Both the position numbers and the translations under genes were made by a program. Shown here one piece after another: positions 34,875-43,884 of a stretch of DNA of 64,000 nt. The notes beneath the pieces are model-generated. The model did not search any database. It saw nothing but the letters and a program-made list of their open reading frames with translations, and was not told the DNA's origin. Origin of the DNA: Carboxylicivirga taeanensis (GTDB taxonomy: Bacteria > Bacteroidota > Bacteroidia > Bacteroidales > Marinilabiliaceae); the NCBI RefSeq assembly GCF_051851475.1, contig NZ_JBPUSJ010000007.1, positions 1 through 64,000 on the forward strand. Reading direction: 5' to 3'. The stretch's first letter is position 1, and each line of letters begins with the position of its first letter.

Positions 34875-37688
34875 ATGAAACAATTATTTTTTCTAGTTGT
34901 CTTTTGCTGTTTAATTGGAGGTAAAGCAGCAGCGCAATACGATTTAAATGCTCCAGTACCAATCGATCCGGAAATTAGAACCGGCGTTTTAGAAAATGGA
35001 TTAACATATTACATTCGCTCAAACCAGGAACCTAAAGAGCGTGCCAGCTTCTACATCATTCAAAATGTTGGTGGTATTTTGGAAGATGATTCGCAAGACG
35101 GACTTGCTCACTTTTTGGAGCATATGGCCTTTAACGGAACAGAACATTTCCCGGGCAAAGGAGTGATCTCTACCCTTGAAAAGCACGGAATTGCTTTCGG
35201 ACGCAATATCAACGCTTACACAGCTCAGGATGAAACAGTTTATAACATTTCAAACGTGCCAGTAGCTCCAGAAGGACTGATAGACACCTGCTTGCTCGTG
35301 CTACACGACTGGTCAAACTATCTGTCGCTTGAGGAAGAGGAAATTGATGCTGAACGAGGCGTAATTGCTGAAGAGTGGCGCACACGTCGTGATGCAGGCT
35401 TCCGAACAAGAGCTCAAATGATGCCGGCACTGCTGAATAACTCAAAGTATGCCTACAGGGATGTGATTGGCGAACTGGATGTTATCAAAGGCTTTGAATA
35501 CAGTGAGTTGCGTCGATTTTATCACGATTGGTACCGCACCGATCTACAGGCTATTGCTGTAGTTGGTGATTTCGATGCTGCTGAAATTGAGCAAAAAGTA
35601 ATTAAACTGTTTTCGAAAATTCCTGCGGTTGAAAATCCTACGGAGCGTTACGAAATTAAAATAGCGCCCAAAGCTGAAACCACTTTTACGCAGGCACTTG
35701 ATAAGGAGAATCCACAGTCGAGCGTAGCCATGTACATCAGACATCAGGCCGAAGCTGCCGGAGATAAAGATCATGGAACGCTAAAAACAAACTACATGCG
35801 TGCCTTAATTAAAAACATGATGTCGGCGCGTATTAATGAGCTACTTCAAAAAGGTAACCCACCGTTTATCAGCGGTTCACTAGGCTTTTCTGATTACCCC
35901 CGAACAAACAGTATGCTAAGCATTAGTGCTACTGCTAAAGAAAACCAGGAAGCTACCGCCTTTGAGGCAATGCTGACAGAAGCAGAACGTGTGAAGCGAT
36001 TTGGTTTTACCGAAGGAGAACTCGAAAGAGCCAAAACTTCGATGTTGCTGAGCTTTGAAAACTACTATAAGCAACGTGATAAAATAAATCATGATGCTTT
36101 TTGTGAGGAAATTGCAGACCTATACCTTACTAATTCACCAATGCCGGGCATTGAGTATGAATTTAAATTTGCTCAATCGGTAATTCCTGCAATTACAACC
36201 AGCGACTTAAGCAACTATTTTAACTCACTATACACCAAAGAAAATCGGGTAATCATTGTGAGTGGTCCTGATAAGGAAGAAATTAAGCACCTGACTAAAG
36301 AAGAGGCCCTAGCGATTGTTGAGCGTGTTGAAAACAGCACTGATATTACTGCATATGTTGACGAAGCAGTGAGCTCAAACCTGGTTGAAGATCTGCCAAC
36401 TGAAGGTCAGGTAGTAGCTGAACGTTTACTGCCTGAATTTGATGCGGTTGAATGGACACTCAAAAATAACACCAAGGTGGTGTATCGTTTTGCTGACTAT
36501 AACAAGAACCAGGTGGCATTATCCAGCTATAGTAAAGGAGGTTCATCCTTATACGATGTAGAGGATCTGCCATCAGTTAACATGGCTTCAGATTTTATTC
36601 CGTCTTTTGGAATTGGTAAGTACGATGCTATCAAACTGAAAAAAGCCTTAAACGGTAAAAAAGCAAACGTAGGATTCAAAATAAGTGGACTTTCCGAATC
36701 GATTAATGGCAGCTGCCGCTCCGAAGACTTTGAAACGATGATGCAGTTAGCCTATCTGCATTTTGAACAACCCCGATTTGACCAAGAAGCCTATAATGCA
36801 TTGATGACTCGCTACATGGCATATGTAGCCAACATGGGCGATAACCCTAAAAAAATAATGCAAGACAGTATTAGCCAAATCAGGACGAATTACCACGAGC
36901 GCAACCTCATTTTCAATACCGACTATTTGAAAAAAGTTTCGTTTGAACGAATGGAAACCATCTACAAAGAGCGCTTTAACAATGCTGCCGATTTCACGTT
37001 CTTCATTGTGGGCGACATCGACAAAGAAACAGCTAAAGCACTAGCCAGTAAATACCTTGGCGCCATCTCTTCAACTGATAATAAAGAAAACTGGGTTGAT
37101 AACAAGGTGGACGGCCCTAAAGGAGTAACTCAAAAAACCATTCCTCTAAAGCTGTCAGAGCCCAAAGCGACGATTCAAATTTTCTATAATGGCGATTTGG
37201 CTTACACAGCAGAGAACCGTATCGGTATGTCATTCATCAGTGCCGTGCTGCGTTTGCGCTACACTGAAAGCATTCGCGAAAAAGAAGGCGGAACTTATGG
37301 CGTTGGAGTCAATGCCAGTACCAGTCATTATCCAAATGCTGAAGGTAACCTGAGCGTCCAGTTTGACTGCGATCCGGAACGTGCTCATGAGCTACTTCCG
37401 TTGGTGTATGCCGAAATTGAGAAGCTAACAAAAACAGGTGCTTCGTCTGAAGATTTAGATAAAACACGAAAAAACTTCTTGAAAAGCAGAGCCGAAAGCA
37501 AAGAAAATAACAGCTATTGGATGAATAATATCTATAGCTATTATGTAAATGGCATCAATATGACCTTGGCTGAAAACTACGAAGATGTAATTGAGCAAAT
37601 GGACGCCAAAACCATCAAAAAAGTGGCAAAGAAATTCTTTAAGAAAGCAGACAAAATTGAAGTTGTGTTTGTTCCAAAGGCAGACTAA
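34875..37688 (+). CDS. M16 family zinc peptidase, two-lobed (PqqL-like)
   Basis: 937 residues with a signal peptide (cleavage near AAAQ), so periplasmic. The inverted zinc motif HFLEH is at 79-83 with a further Glu near 159 in EEIDAERGVIAEEW. The second half repeats the M16 fold without the zinc motif. Probably a processing or peptide-degrading protease; substrate unknown. Isolated gene with a terminator after it. Confidence 0.92.
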   Translation: MKQLFFLVVFCCLIGGKAAAQYDLNAPVPIDPEIRTGVLENGLTYYIRSNQEPKERASFYIIQNVGGILEDDSQDGLAHFLEHMAFNGTEHFPGKGVISTLEKHGIAFGRNINAYTAQDETVYNISNVPVAPEGLIDTCLLVLHDWSNYLSLEEEEIDAERGVIAEEWRTRRDAGFRTRAQMMPALLNNSKYAYRDVIGELDVIKGFEYSELRRFYHDWYRTDLQAIAVVGDFDAAEIEQKVIKLFSKIPAVENPTERYEIKIAPKAETTFTQALDKENPQSSVAMYIRHQAEAAGDKDHGTLKTNYMRALIKNMMSARINELLQKGNPPFISGSLGFSDYPRTNSMLSISATAKENQEATAFEAMLTEAERVKRFGFTEGELERAKTSMLLSFENYYKQRDKINHDAFCEEIADLYLTNSPMPGIEYEFKFAQSVIPAITTSDLSNYFNSLYTKENRVIIVSGPDKEEIKHLTKEEALAIVERVENSTDITAYVDEAVSSNLVEDLPTEGQVVAERLLPEFDAVEWTLKNNTKVVYRFADYNKNQVALSSYSKGGSSLYDVEDLPSVNMASDFIPSFGIGKYDAIKLKKALNGKKANVGFKISGLSESINGSCRSEDFETMMQLAYLHFEQPRFDQEAYNALMTRYMAYVANMGDNPKKIMQDSISQIRTNYHERNLIFNTDYLKKVSFERMETIYKERFNNAADFTFFIVGDIDKETAKALASKYLGAISSTDNKENWVDNKVDGPKGVTQKTIPLKLSEPKATIQIFYNGDLAYTAENRIGMSFISAVLRLRYTESIREKEGGTYGVGVNASTSHYPNAEGNLSVQFDCDPERAHELLPLVYAEIEKLTKTGASSEDLDKTRKNFLKSRAESKENNSYWMNNIYSYYVNGINMTLAENYEDVIEQMDAKTIKKVAKKFFKKADKIEVVFVPKAD

Positions 37689-37708
37689 ACTTAAGATGAT
37701 ATTCTCTC

Positions 37709-37737
37709 AAAAGGCAATCTTCGGGTTGCCTTTTTTT
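37709..37737 (+). terminator. Intrinsic terminator after the M16 peptidase gene
   Basis: AAAGGCAA / TTGCCTTT stem, 8-nt loop, T-run. Confidence 0.9.
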
Positions 37738-37948
37738 ATTCTCCGTTTCGTCAATAAATCACCTCCCCAACTGAATTCACTTACACGCTGAGGCAATCAG
37801 TACGCCACGCAGTGTTAGGCAACCCTGAATAAAACAGCTCGCACTGCTTTCTAAAATTTAAGGTTCTAGAGAGAGGAATACAGAGCATTTATCAATGGAC
37901 CTAGCATAGAATACTTATTTATTGTAAATTTATTTCCACAAAACACAA

Positions 37949-38611
37949 ATGAATATGAGTAATAAAAAACAAGTTGCTGTTATCCTTTCGGGATGCGGTG
38001 TATATGACGGAGCTGAGATTCACGAATCAGTTTTAACCATGCTGGCTATTGCCAAGCAAGGAGCTGAATACACCATCTTTGCTCCAGATGTTGAACAACA
38101 CCATGTAATCAATCACGTAAAAGGAGAGCAGACCGAAGAAAAACGCAATGTGCTGGTTGAAGCAGCCCGTATTGCTCGTGGAAACATCAAGGCTCTAAGC
38201 GAATACAAAGCCGCCCAGTTCGATGCTTTAGTGCTGCCAGGTGGCTTTGGTGCAGCTAAAAACCTTAGCTCTGTGGCCTTCGATGGTCCCAATTGTAAGG
38301 TAGAAGCAGAAACCGAACGCGCAGTAAAAGAAACGCATGCCGCCGGCAAACCCATTGGTGCTCTGTGCATTGCCCCTGCTGTTATTGCTAAAATATTGAA
38401 CGAAGTAACTGTAACCATTGGTCAGGATGAAGGAACGGCTCAAGCCATTGAAGCCATGGGAGGCAACCACATAACAACCGATCATGGAGAAGTAATCGTT
38501 GATGAAGCCAATAAGCTTGCAACAACTCCTTGCTATATGCTGGATGCTAATATTCTGCAAATTGCCGAAGGAGCAGATAATGTAGTAAAAGCAGTATTAG
38601 AGATGGCCTAA
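37949..38611 (+). CDS. elbB: Isoprenoid biosynthesis glyoxalase ElbB (DJ-1/PfpI family)
   Basis: 220 residues of the DJ-1/PfpI fold, with the ElbB hallmarks SGCGVYDGAEIHE near the N terminus, LVLPGGFGAAKNL near 90 and the nucleophile Cys in GALCIAPA near 138. E. coli ElbB has weak glyoxalase activity; its real role is uncertain. Start ATG 37949, with a second in-frame ATG at 37955. It ends at a terminator shared with glutamine synthetase. Confidence 0.93.
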   Translation: MNMSNKKQVAVILSGCGVYDGAEIHESVLTMLAIAKQGAEYTIFAPDVEQHHVINHVKGEQTEEKRNVLVEAARIARGNIKALSEYKAAQFDALVLPGGFGAAKNLSSVAFDGPNCKVEAETERAVKETHAAGKPIGALCIAPAVIAKILNEVTVTIGQDEGTAQAIEAMGGNHITTDHGEVIVDEANKLATTPCYMLDANILQIAEGADNVVKAVLEMA

Positions 38612-38643
38612 GGGCAAAAACAAATATCAGAATGTATTTATAA

Positions 38644-38675
38644 AAAAAGGTCGCAACATCCGCTGCGACCTTTTT
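38644..38675. terminator. Bidirectional terminator between elbB and glnN
   Basis: AAAGGTCGCA / TGCGACCTTT with A-run left and T-run right; works for both converging genes. Confidence 0.9.
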
Positions 38676-38705
38676 CTTTTGTAGATTTATTTTCAGTACT
38701 ATCTG

Positions 38706-40895
38706 CTATCTGAAAAATAGTAATTCGCGATATTTAGGTAACGGCCACATTTCGTTATCCACAACCAGCTCAAGCTTGTCAATGTGGTAACGAATCACAT
38801 CAAGGAAAGGACGAACTTCTTTATCGTAAGCATAGGCTTTTTCGGTTTCCGACTCAATAACGTTACATTTCTTACGTGCCTCAATCATTTCTGCCGTCTT
38901 GGCTTTAATAATTGAAATATGTCCGGAAATAGACCTGATCAAGTTCATACGGGCACCAGCCAGCTCCTGAAACTCTTTCTCATCGAAGATATCGCGCATG
39001 CCCTGCACATTATGAATCAGCTCGGTTTGGTATTGAATGGCTGTTGGCACAATGTGGTTAATAGCTAAATCGCCCAGTACACGTGCTTCAATCTGAATCT
39101 TTTTAGTAAACTTCTCCATTTCAACCTCAACGCGTGCTTCCAGCTCACGCTCCGACATCACACCAGCACCAATCAACACATCTTTTGAAGCTTTATCCAG
39201 ATACTTCGACAAGGCCTCAGGAACCGAAGTAATATTGGTCAGTCCACGACGGGCAGCTTCTTTTTTCCACTCGTCGGAATAGCCATCCCCATTAAATCGA
39301 ATCGGACTAGACTCCAGAATCAGCTTCTTAATGTTTTGGAATATCGCCTCATCCTTTTTGATTCCTTTGTCAATGAGTGCATCCACATCTTTCTTAAACT
39401 CCTCCAATTGAATAGCCATGGCCGCACTTAAAGCAGCCAACGGAGCGGCACAATTAGTTTGTGAGCCCACCGCTCGGAATTCGAAACGATTACCAGTAAA
39501 AGCAAAAGGCGATGTACGGTTACGATCGGTATTGTCCAGCAAAATTTCAGGAATACGTCCAATACCCAATTTTAAAGCTGTTTTCTCATCTGGCGTCATC
39601 TTTTGATCAGTAATGCGCTCAGCCAGATTATCAAGCATATCAGCTATTTGAGAACCGGTAAACACCGAAATAATAGCCGGAGGTGCTTCATTGGCGCCTA
39701 AACGGTGACTATTGGATGCTGTTAGTATAGATGCTCTTAATAAATCTTGGGCTTTGTAAACTGCTGTAATAGCGTTAACCACAAAAGTAAGGAACTGCAG
39801 GTTACCTTTAGGGTTTTTTCCAGGTGCCAGCAGTACAACTCCTTTATCAGTCTGTAACGACCAGTTATTGTGCTTGCCGGATCCATTGATACCTGCAAAT
39901 GGCTTTTCGTGGAATATGACCTCAAATTTATGGTGACGCGCAACGCGCTTCATCAAGTCCATTAAAAGCTGGTTATGATCGTTGGCCAGATTGGCTTCCT
40001 CATAAATTGGAGCAAGCTCAAACTGATTAGGGGCCACCTCATTATGACGTGTTTTGACGGGAATACCTAATTTGTGGCACTCAATCTCCAGCTCGATCAT
40101 AAATTTTGACACCCGCTCAGGAATTGAACCAAAATAATGATCGTCTAACTGCTGATCTTTTGCAGAAGAGTGGCCCATCAACGTGCGCCCGGTCAACATC
40201 AGGTCAGGACGTGCCTGGTACAAAGCCTGATCAATCAAAAAGTACTCCTGCTCCCATCCAAGGTTAGTATGTACCTTTTTTACATCCTTATCAAAATACT
40301 GCGCAACGCCAACTGCTGCCTTATCAACAGCTGCCAGTGCTTTAAGCAGTGGTGTTTTATAATCTAAAGCTTCCCCGGTGTATGAGATAAAAACGGTAGG
40401 AATACATAAAGTTGTTCCAATAATAAAGGCCGGCGATGAAACATCCCAGGCAGTGTAGCCTCGAGCTTCAAATGTTTGACGAATCCCTCCCGATGGAAAT
40501 GATGAGGCATCAGGCTCCTGTTGTGCCAGCAACTTTCCTGAAAAAGCTTCTATCATGTGCCCATTATCTCCATAGTCAATGAACCCATCATGCTTTTCTG
40601 CAGTTCCATCGGTGAGCGGTTGAAACCAGTGAGTATAGTGTGTTGCTCCCCGTTCCATTGCCCAGGCTTTCATTCCCGAAGCTACATTATCAGCAACTTT
40701 CCTGTCAATGGTTTCACCTTTATCAATCGCTTCTTTAACGGCCTCGTAGGCATCTCTCGACAAGTATTTAGACATTGCCTCTTTGTTAAAAACTAATTGA
40801 CCGTAATAATCAGTGGCCTTGGTCGAAGGAAATGTTACTTCTTTGGGCTCTCTGTTCATCATTTCTGACAGCGCCCGAAATCTTAATTTTGCCAT
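38706..40895 (-). CDS. glnN: Glutamine synthetase type III
   Basis: Ammonia assimilation: ATP, glutamate and ammonia to glutamine. At 729 residues this is the GSIII class typical of Bacteroidota. Seen: MGHSSAKDQQLDDHYFGSIP, KTRHNEVAPNQFE (metal and glutamate binding), GINGSGKHNNWS (nucleotide site) and NRTSPFAFTGNRFEFR. A -7 box lies 31 bp upstream and an 8-bp inverted repeat further up may be an operator, which would fit nitrogen control. Confidence 0.96.
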   Translation of the reverse strand: MAKLRFRALSEMMNREPKEVTFPSTKATDYYGQLVFNKEAMSKYLSRDAYEAVKEAIDKGETIDRKVADNVASGMKAWAMERGATHYTHWFQPLTDGTAEKHDGFIDYGDNGHMIEAFSGKLLAQQEPDASSFPSGGIRQTFEARGYTAWDVSSPAFIIGTTLCIPTVFISYTGEALDYKTPLLKALAAVDKAAVGVAQYFDKDVKKVHTNLGWEQEYFLIDQALYQARPDLMLTGRTLMGHSSAKDQQLDDHYFGSIPERVSKFMIELEIECHKLGIPVKTRHNEVAPNQFELAPIYEEANLANDHNQLLMDLMKRVARHHKFEVIFHEKPFAGINGSGKHNNWSLQTDKGVVLLAPGKNPKGNLQFLTFVVNAITAVYKAQDLLRASILTASNSHRLGANEAPPAIISVFTGSQIADMLDNLAERITDQKMTPDEKTALKLGIGRIPEILLDNTDRNRTSPFAFTGNRFEFRAVGSQTNCAAPLAALSAAMAIQLEEFKKDVDALIDKGIKKDEAIFQNIKKLILESSPIRFNGDGYSDEWKKEAARRGLTNITSVPEALSKYLDKASKDVLIGAGVMSERELEARVEVEMEKFTKKIQIEARVLGDLAINHIVPTAIQYQTELIHNVQGMRDIFDEKEFQELAGARMNLIRSISGHISIIKAKTAEMIEARKKCNVIESETEKAYAYDKEVRPFLDVIRYHIDKLELVVDNEMWPLPKYRELLFFR

Positions 40896-40926
40896 AGTAT
40901 CTCTATTTTTACCGAGTTAGCTATTG

Positions 40927-40934
40927 CAAAAATA
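40927..40934 (-). promoter_or_regulatory. -7 box of glnN
   Basis: TATTTTTG on the minus strand, 31 bp before the ATG. Confidence 0.55.
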
Positions 40935-40988
40935 CACTTTTCATCATTTCAACCATCATTTTTACTACCCTAATTGGATTTTTTTTCA

Positions 40989-41028
40989 TTTTACACGCCA
41001 GAACCCTCAAATAATATAGGGTGTAAAA
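40989..41028. repeat. 8-bp inverted repeat upstream of glnN
   Basis: TTTTACAC at 40989-40996 and GTGTAAAA at 41021-41028, with an inner CCCT/AGGG pair. It lies 55-95 bp upstream of the -7 box, where an activator or repressor could bind. Confidence 0.45.
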
Positions 41029-41086
41029 TAGCTTTTTTTAATTAAAAAATTAGTTACCCCCCTAAAAAACGAGACTATAAGAATGC

Positions 41087-41123
41087 AAAAAAGACTACTC
41101 CTTTAAAATAGAAGTAGTCTTTT
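41087..41123 (-). terminator. Intrinsic terminator after the M20 dipeptidase gene
   Basis: On the minus strand AAGACTACT / AGTAGTCTT followed by T-run. Confidence 0.88.
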
Positions 41124-41165
41124 ATATAGTTTATAGCTGTTCAACCAGCTAATTGCATCAGAATG

Positions 41166-42536
41166 CTACTTTTCCATCTCGGAATAGTATTTATAAAAAT
41201 ATGGTATGGCGTTAATTCCGTTAAAAAACTGCTCCAAAGGAAAGTTCTCGTTAGGCGAGTGAATCGCATCTGCTTCCAAACCAAAGCCCATCAGTACCGA
41301 TTTAACCCCTAATATCTGCTCGAAAGTAGAAATAATTGGAATAGAACCACCACTGCGAACAGGAACAGGACGCTTGCCGTACACCTGCTCACAAGCTTTT
41401 TCGGCCGCCTGATAAGCTGGTAAATCAATTGGACAACCATAAGCCTGGCCACCATGTAAGTGTCTGATATTTATTTTTACGCTTTTAGGGGCTACAGACT
41501 CAAAATGCCTACAGAACAATTCTGCAATCTTTTCATGATCCTGATCGGGTACTAAGCGCGAAGAAATTTTGGCATAGGCTTTTGAAGGCAGTACTGTTTT
41601 TGCTCCTTCACCTGTATAACCACCCCAAATACCGCAAATATCGAACGACGGACGAATACCGGTACGCTCATTGGTGGTATAGCCTTTTTCGCCAGCTAAC
41701 TCTTCCACATCCAAAGCCTTTTTATAGGCGTCTTCACTAAATGGTGCTTTGGCCATCATGGCGCGCTCTTCTTGCGACACCTCAATAACATCATCATAAA
41801 ATCCAGGAACCGTAATGTGCCCGTTCTCATCCACCATTTGAGTAATCATTTTGGCCAATACATTGATTGGGTTAGCTACAGCTCCACCAAACAGGCCTGA
41901 GTGTAAATCGCGGTTTGGACCCGTTACTTCAACTTCCCAATAGCATAGGCCCCTTAAACCAGTAGTAATAGTTGGCACGTCAGGAGCAATCATCCCGGTA
42001 TCTGAAACCAAAATCACGTCAGACTTCAGCAATTCTTTATTCTCTTCACAAAACTTAGGCAAACTTGGAGAACCAACTTCTTCCTCTCCTTCAATCAGGA
42101 ATTTAACATTGCATTTAAGCTGATTGGTATTCACCAAATACTCAAACGCCTTTGTATGCATAAAGCCCTGACCTTTATCATCGTCGGCTCCACGAGCAAA
42201 AATCTTTCCATCGCGAATTTCCGGCTCAAATGGAGGCGACTTCCATAATTCCAGTGGTTCAGCTGGCTGCACGTCATAGTGTGCATACACTAATACTGTT
42301 GGATAGGAGGCATCGAGAATTTTTTCTCCATAAACAACAGGGTTACCTTCGGTTTCCATAACTTCAGCCTTATCAGCACCTCCCTGAAGCAATAATTGCT
42401 TCCAAAGCTCTGCACATTTATACATGTCGGCTTTATGTTCAGGCTTGGAACTAATGGATGGAATACGTATTAGTTCAAACAGCTCATCCAGAAAACGCTG
42501 CTTGTTGTCTTCAATGTATTGTTTTAAATCTTGCAT
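41166..42536 (-). CDS. M20 family metallodipeptidase
   Basis: Zinc dipeptidase of 456 residues, cytoplasmic. Metal and catalytic residues: AHYDVQP near residue 85 (His, Asp), ARGADDDKGQ near 118, EGEEEVGS near 150 (catalytic Glu pair), SDTG near 180, and a His near the C terminus in AIHSPNENFP. The lid domain lies in the middle. It matches the dipeptidase branch that opens with LFELIRIPSISS. Followed by its own terminator. Confidence 0.93.
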   Translation of the reverse strand: MQDLKQYIEDNKQRFLDELFELIRIPSISSKPEHKADMYKCAELWKQLLLQGGADKAEVMETEGNPVVYGEKILDASYPTVLVYAHYDVQPAEPLELWKSPPFEPEIRDGKIFARGADDDKGQGFMHTKAFEYLVNTNQLKCNVKFLIEGEEEVGSPSLPKFCEENKELLKSDVILVSDTGMIAPDVPTITTGLRGLCYWEVEVTGPNRDLHSGLFGGAVANPINVLAKMITQMVDENGHITVPGFYDDVIEVSQEERAMMAKAPFSEDAYKKALDVEELAGEKGYTTNERTGIRPSFDICGIWGGYTGEGAKTVLPSKAYAKISSRLVPDQDHEKIAELFCRHFESVAPKSVKINIRHLHGGQAYGCPIDLPAYQAAEKACEQVYGKRPVPVRSGGSIPIISTFEQILGVKSVLMGFGLEADAIHSPNENFPLEQFFNGINAIPYFYKYYSEMEK

Positions 42537-42653
42537 AATATTGTTGCTTTATTTGAATTTCTGTTTGAAAAGTACATATCTCGTCGTCAATATGCAAGAA
42601 CATATCTCATGCTTTACAGCAATACTATCACATATTGATGAAACTCATCTATA

Positions 42654-42691
42654 TTAAAAAGCGGTAACCCGAAATGTTCAGATTACCGCTT
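42654..42691 (-). terminator. Intrinsic terminator after the yebC-like gene
   Basis: AAGCGGTAA / TTACCGCTT stem with T-run on the minus strand. Confidence 0.88.
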
Positions 42692-42714
42692 AATATTTTT
42701 AAAATACTAAAGAG

Positions 42715-43425
42715 CTACTTAATATTGTTAAAGACGTTACTCACATCGTCATCTTCTTCGAATTTAGCCAATAGCTTATCTATTTCAACCATTTGTTCAT
42801 CAGTCAACTCAATGGTATCTTGAGGTATTCTCTCAAATTCAGCCTTATCAATCTCAAAGTCATTTTCCTCAAGGTATTTCTGAATCGGACCAAAGGACTC
42901 AAAATCGCCATAAATCATGATGAAGCCATCTTCCTCAAAAATTTCCTGGACACCTAAATCAATCAACTCCAGCTCTAGTTCTTCCAGGTCAACCCCTTCT
43001 TTCATCACTACCCTGAAGTTACACTTATGCTCAAACATGTAGTCGACACAGCCACTGGTTCCGAGCGAACCTCCATATTTATTAAAGTAAGAGCGTACGT
43101 TTGCAACAGTGCGAGTGGTATTATCAGTCGCTGTCTCAATCATAAAAGCTGTTCCGAAAGGACCATAACCTTCGTAGACAACTTCTTTATAGTCTGCAGT
43201 GTCTTTATTGGTTGCCTTCTTAATTGCCCTCTCAACGTTATCTTTGGGCATATTGGCGGCCTTGGCATTTTGAATCAGCACCCGTAAACGAGAGTTACTA
43301 TGCGGATCTGGGCCTCCATCTTTAACAGCAATAGTAATTTGCTTTCCGATCTTCGTAAATGTTTTGGCCATTGTTCCCCAGCGTTTCAGCTTTGTGGCCT
43401 TTCTGTATTCAAATGCGCGTCCCAT
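42715..43425 (-). CDS. YebC/PmpR family protein (TACO1-like)
   Basis: 236 residues with MGRAFEYRKATKLKRW at the start and the YebC core (KIGKQITIAVKDGGPDPHSN, AKAANMPKDNVERAI). Family members are annotated as DNA-binding regulators; recent work links several to relief of ribosome stalling, so the exact role is open. Most YebC proteins begin MAGHSKW; this one has the variant Bacteroidota opening. -7 box 31 bp upstream. Confidence 0.92.
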   Translation of the reverse strand: MGRAFEYRKATKLKRWGTMAKTFTKIGKQITIAVKDGGPDPHSNSRLRVLIQNAKAANMPKDNVERAIKKATNKDTADYKEVVYEGYGPFGTAFMIETATDNTTRTVANVRSYFNKYGGSLGTSGCVDYMFEHKCNFRVVMKEGVDLEELELELIDLGVQEIFEEDGFIMIYGDFESFGPIQKYLEENDFEIDKAEFERIPQDTIELTDEQMVEIDKLLAKFEEDDDVSNVFNNIK

Positions 43426-43455
43426 TTCTAATTAATTCTTCATTAAACTATTTCG

Positions 43456-43463
43456 CAAATTTA
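43456..43463 (-). promoter_or_regulatory. -7 box of the yebC-like gene
   Basis: TAAATTTG on the minus strand, divergent from the small basic protein gene. Confidence 0.5.
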
Positions 43464-43593
43464 TAAGGGATTTTTAATATTTCTACTTTTCCCCTCATTT
43501 TTCTATACAGACAGATGAGATTACGCTGCAATTTTATTTCATTCATCTGGACCATTCCCCTTGTCATACCCAATTGCAATTAAGTAATTTTAT

Positions 43594-43601
43594 TATTTTT
43601 G
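43594..43601 (+). promoter_or_regulatory. -7 box of the small basic protein gene
   Basis: TATTTTTG, 22 bp before the ATG at 43624. Confidence 0.5.
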
Positions 43602-43623
43602 CACTGGTAATCACTACTTGCTA

Positions 43624-43875
43624 ATGGCAAAAAAGGCTAAAAGACAACACAAGAAAATCATCTCTCGCGAGCAGGCACTTCGACGCAAACACAAAGCTAC
43701 TTTTTTACTTAACGATAAAGAAAGGGATGCTGTGGATGTATATTGTAAAAAGTATAAGATTGCCAATAAATCAAAGTTTATGCGCGAGGCTGTTATGCGG
43801 GTGGTAATGGAGCAGTTTTTGGAAGATTATCCCACTCTTTTTGAGAAGCAAGCTCTGGACCGCCTTATCGAATAG
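43624..43875 (+). CDS. Small basic protein, possible ribbon-helix-helix DNA-binding type
   Basis: 83 residues. A Lys/Arg-rich N terminus (MAKKAKRQHKK) is followed by TFLLNDKERDAVDVYCKKY and NKSKFMREAVMRVVM, which looks like the strand and two helices of an RHH/CopG domain. I am not sure of the family. ATG 43624 chosen over the upstream TTG. Divergent from the yebC-like gene and convergent with the end of the curli operon, 9 bp away. Confidence 0.6.
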   Translation: MAKKAKRQHKKIISREQALRRKHKATFLLNDKERDAVDVYCKKYKIANKSKFMREAVMRVVMEQFLEDYPTLFEKQALDRLIE

Positions 43876-43884
43876 CCCCTTCGG

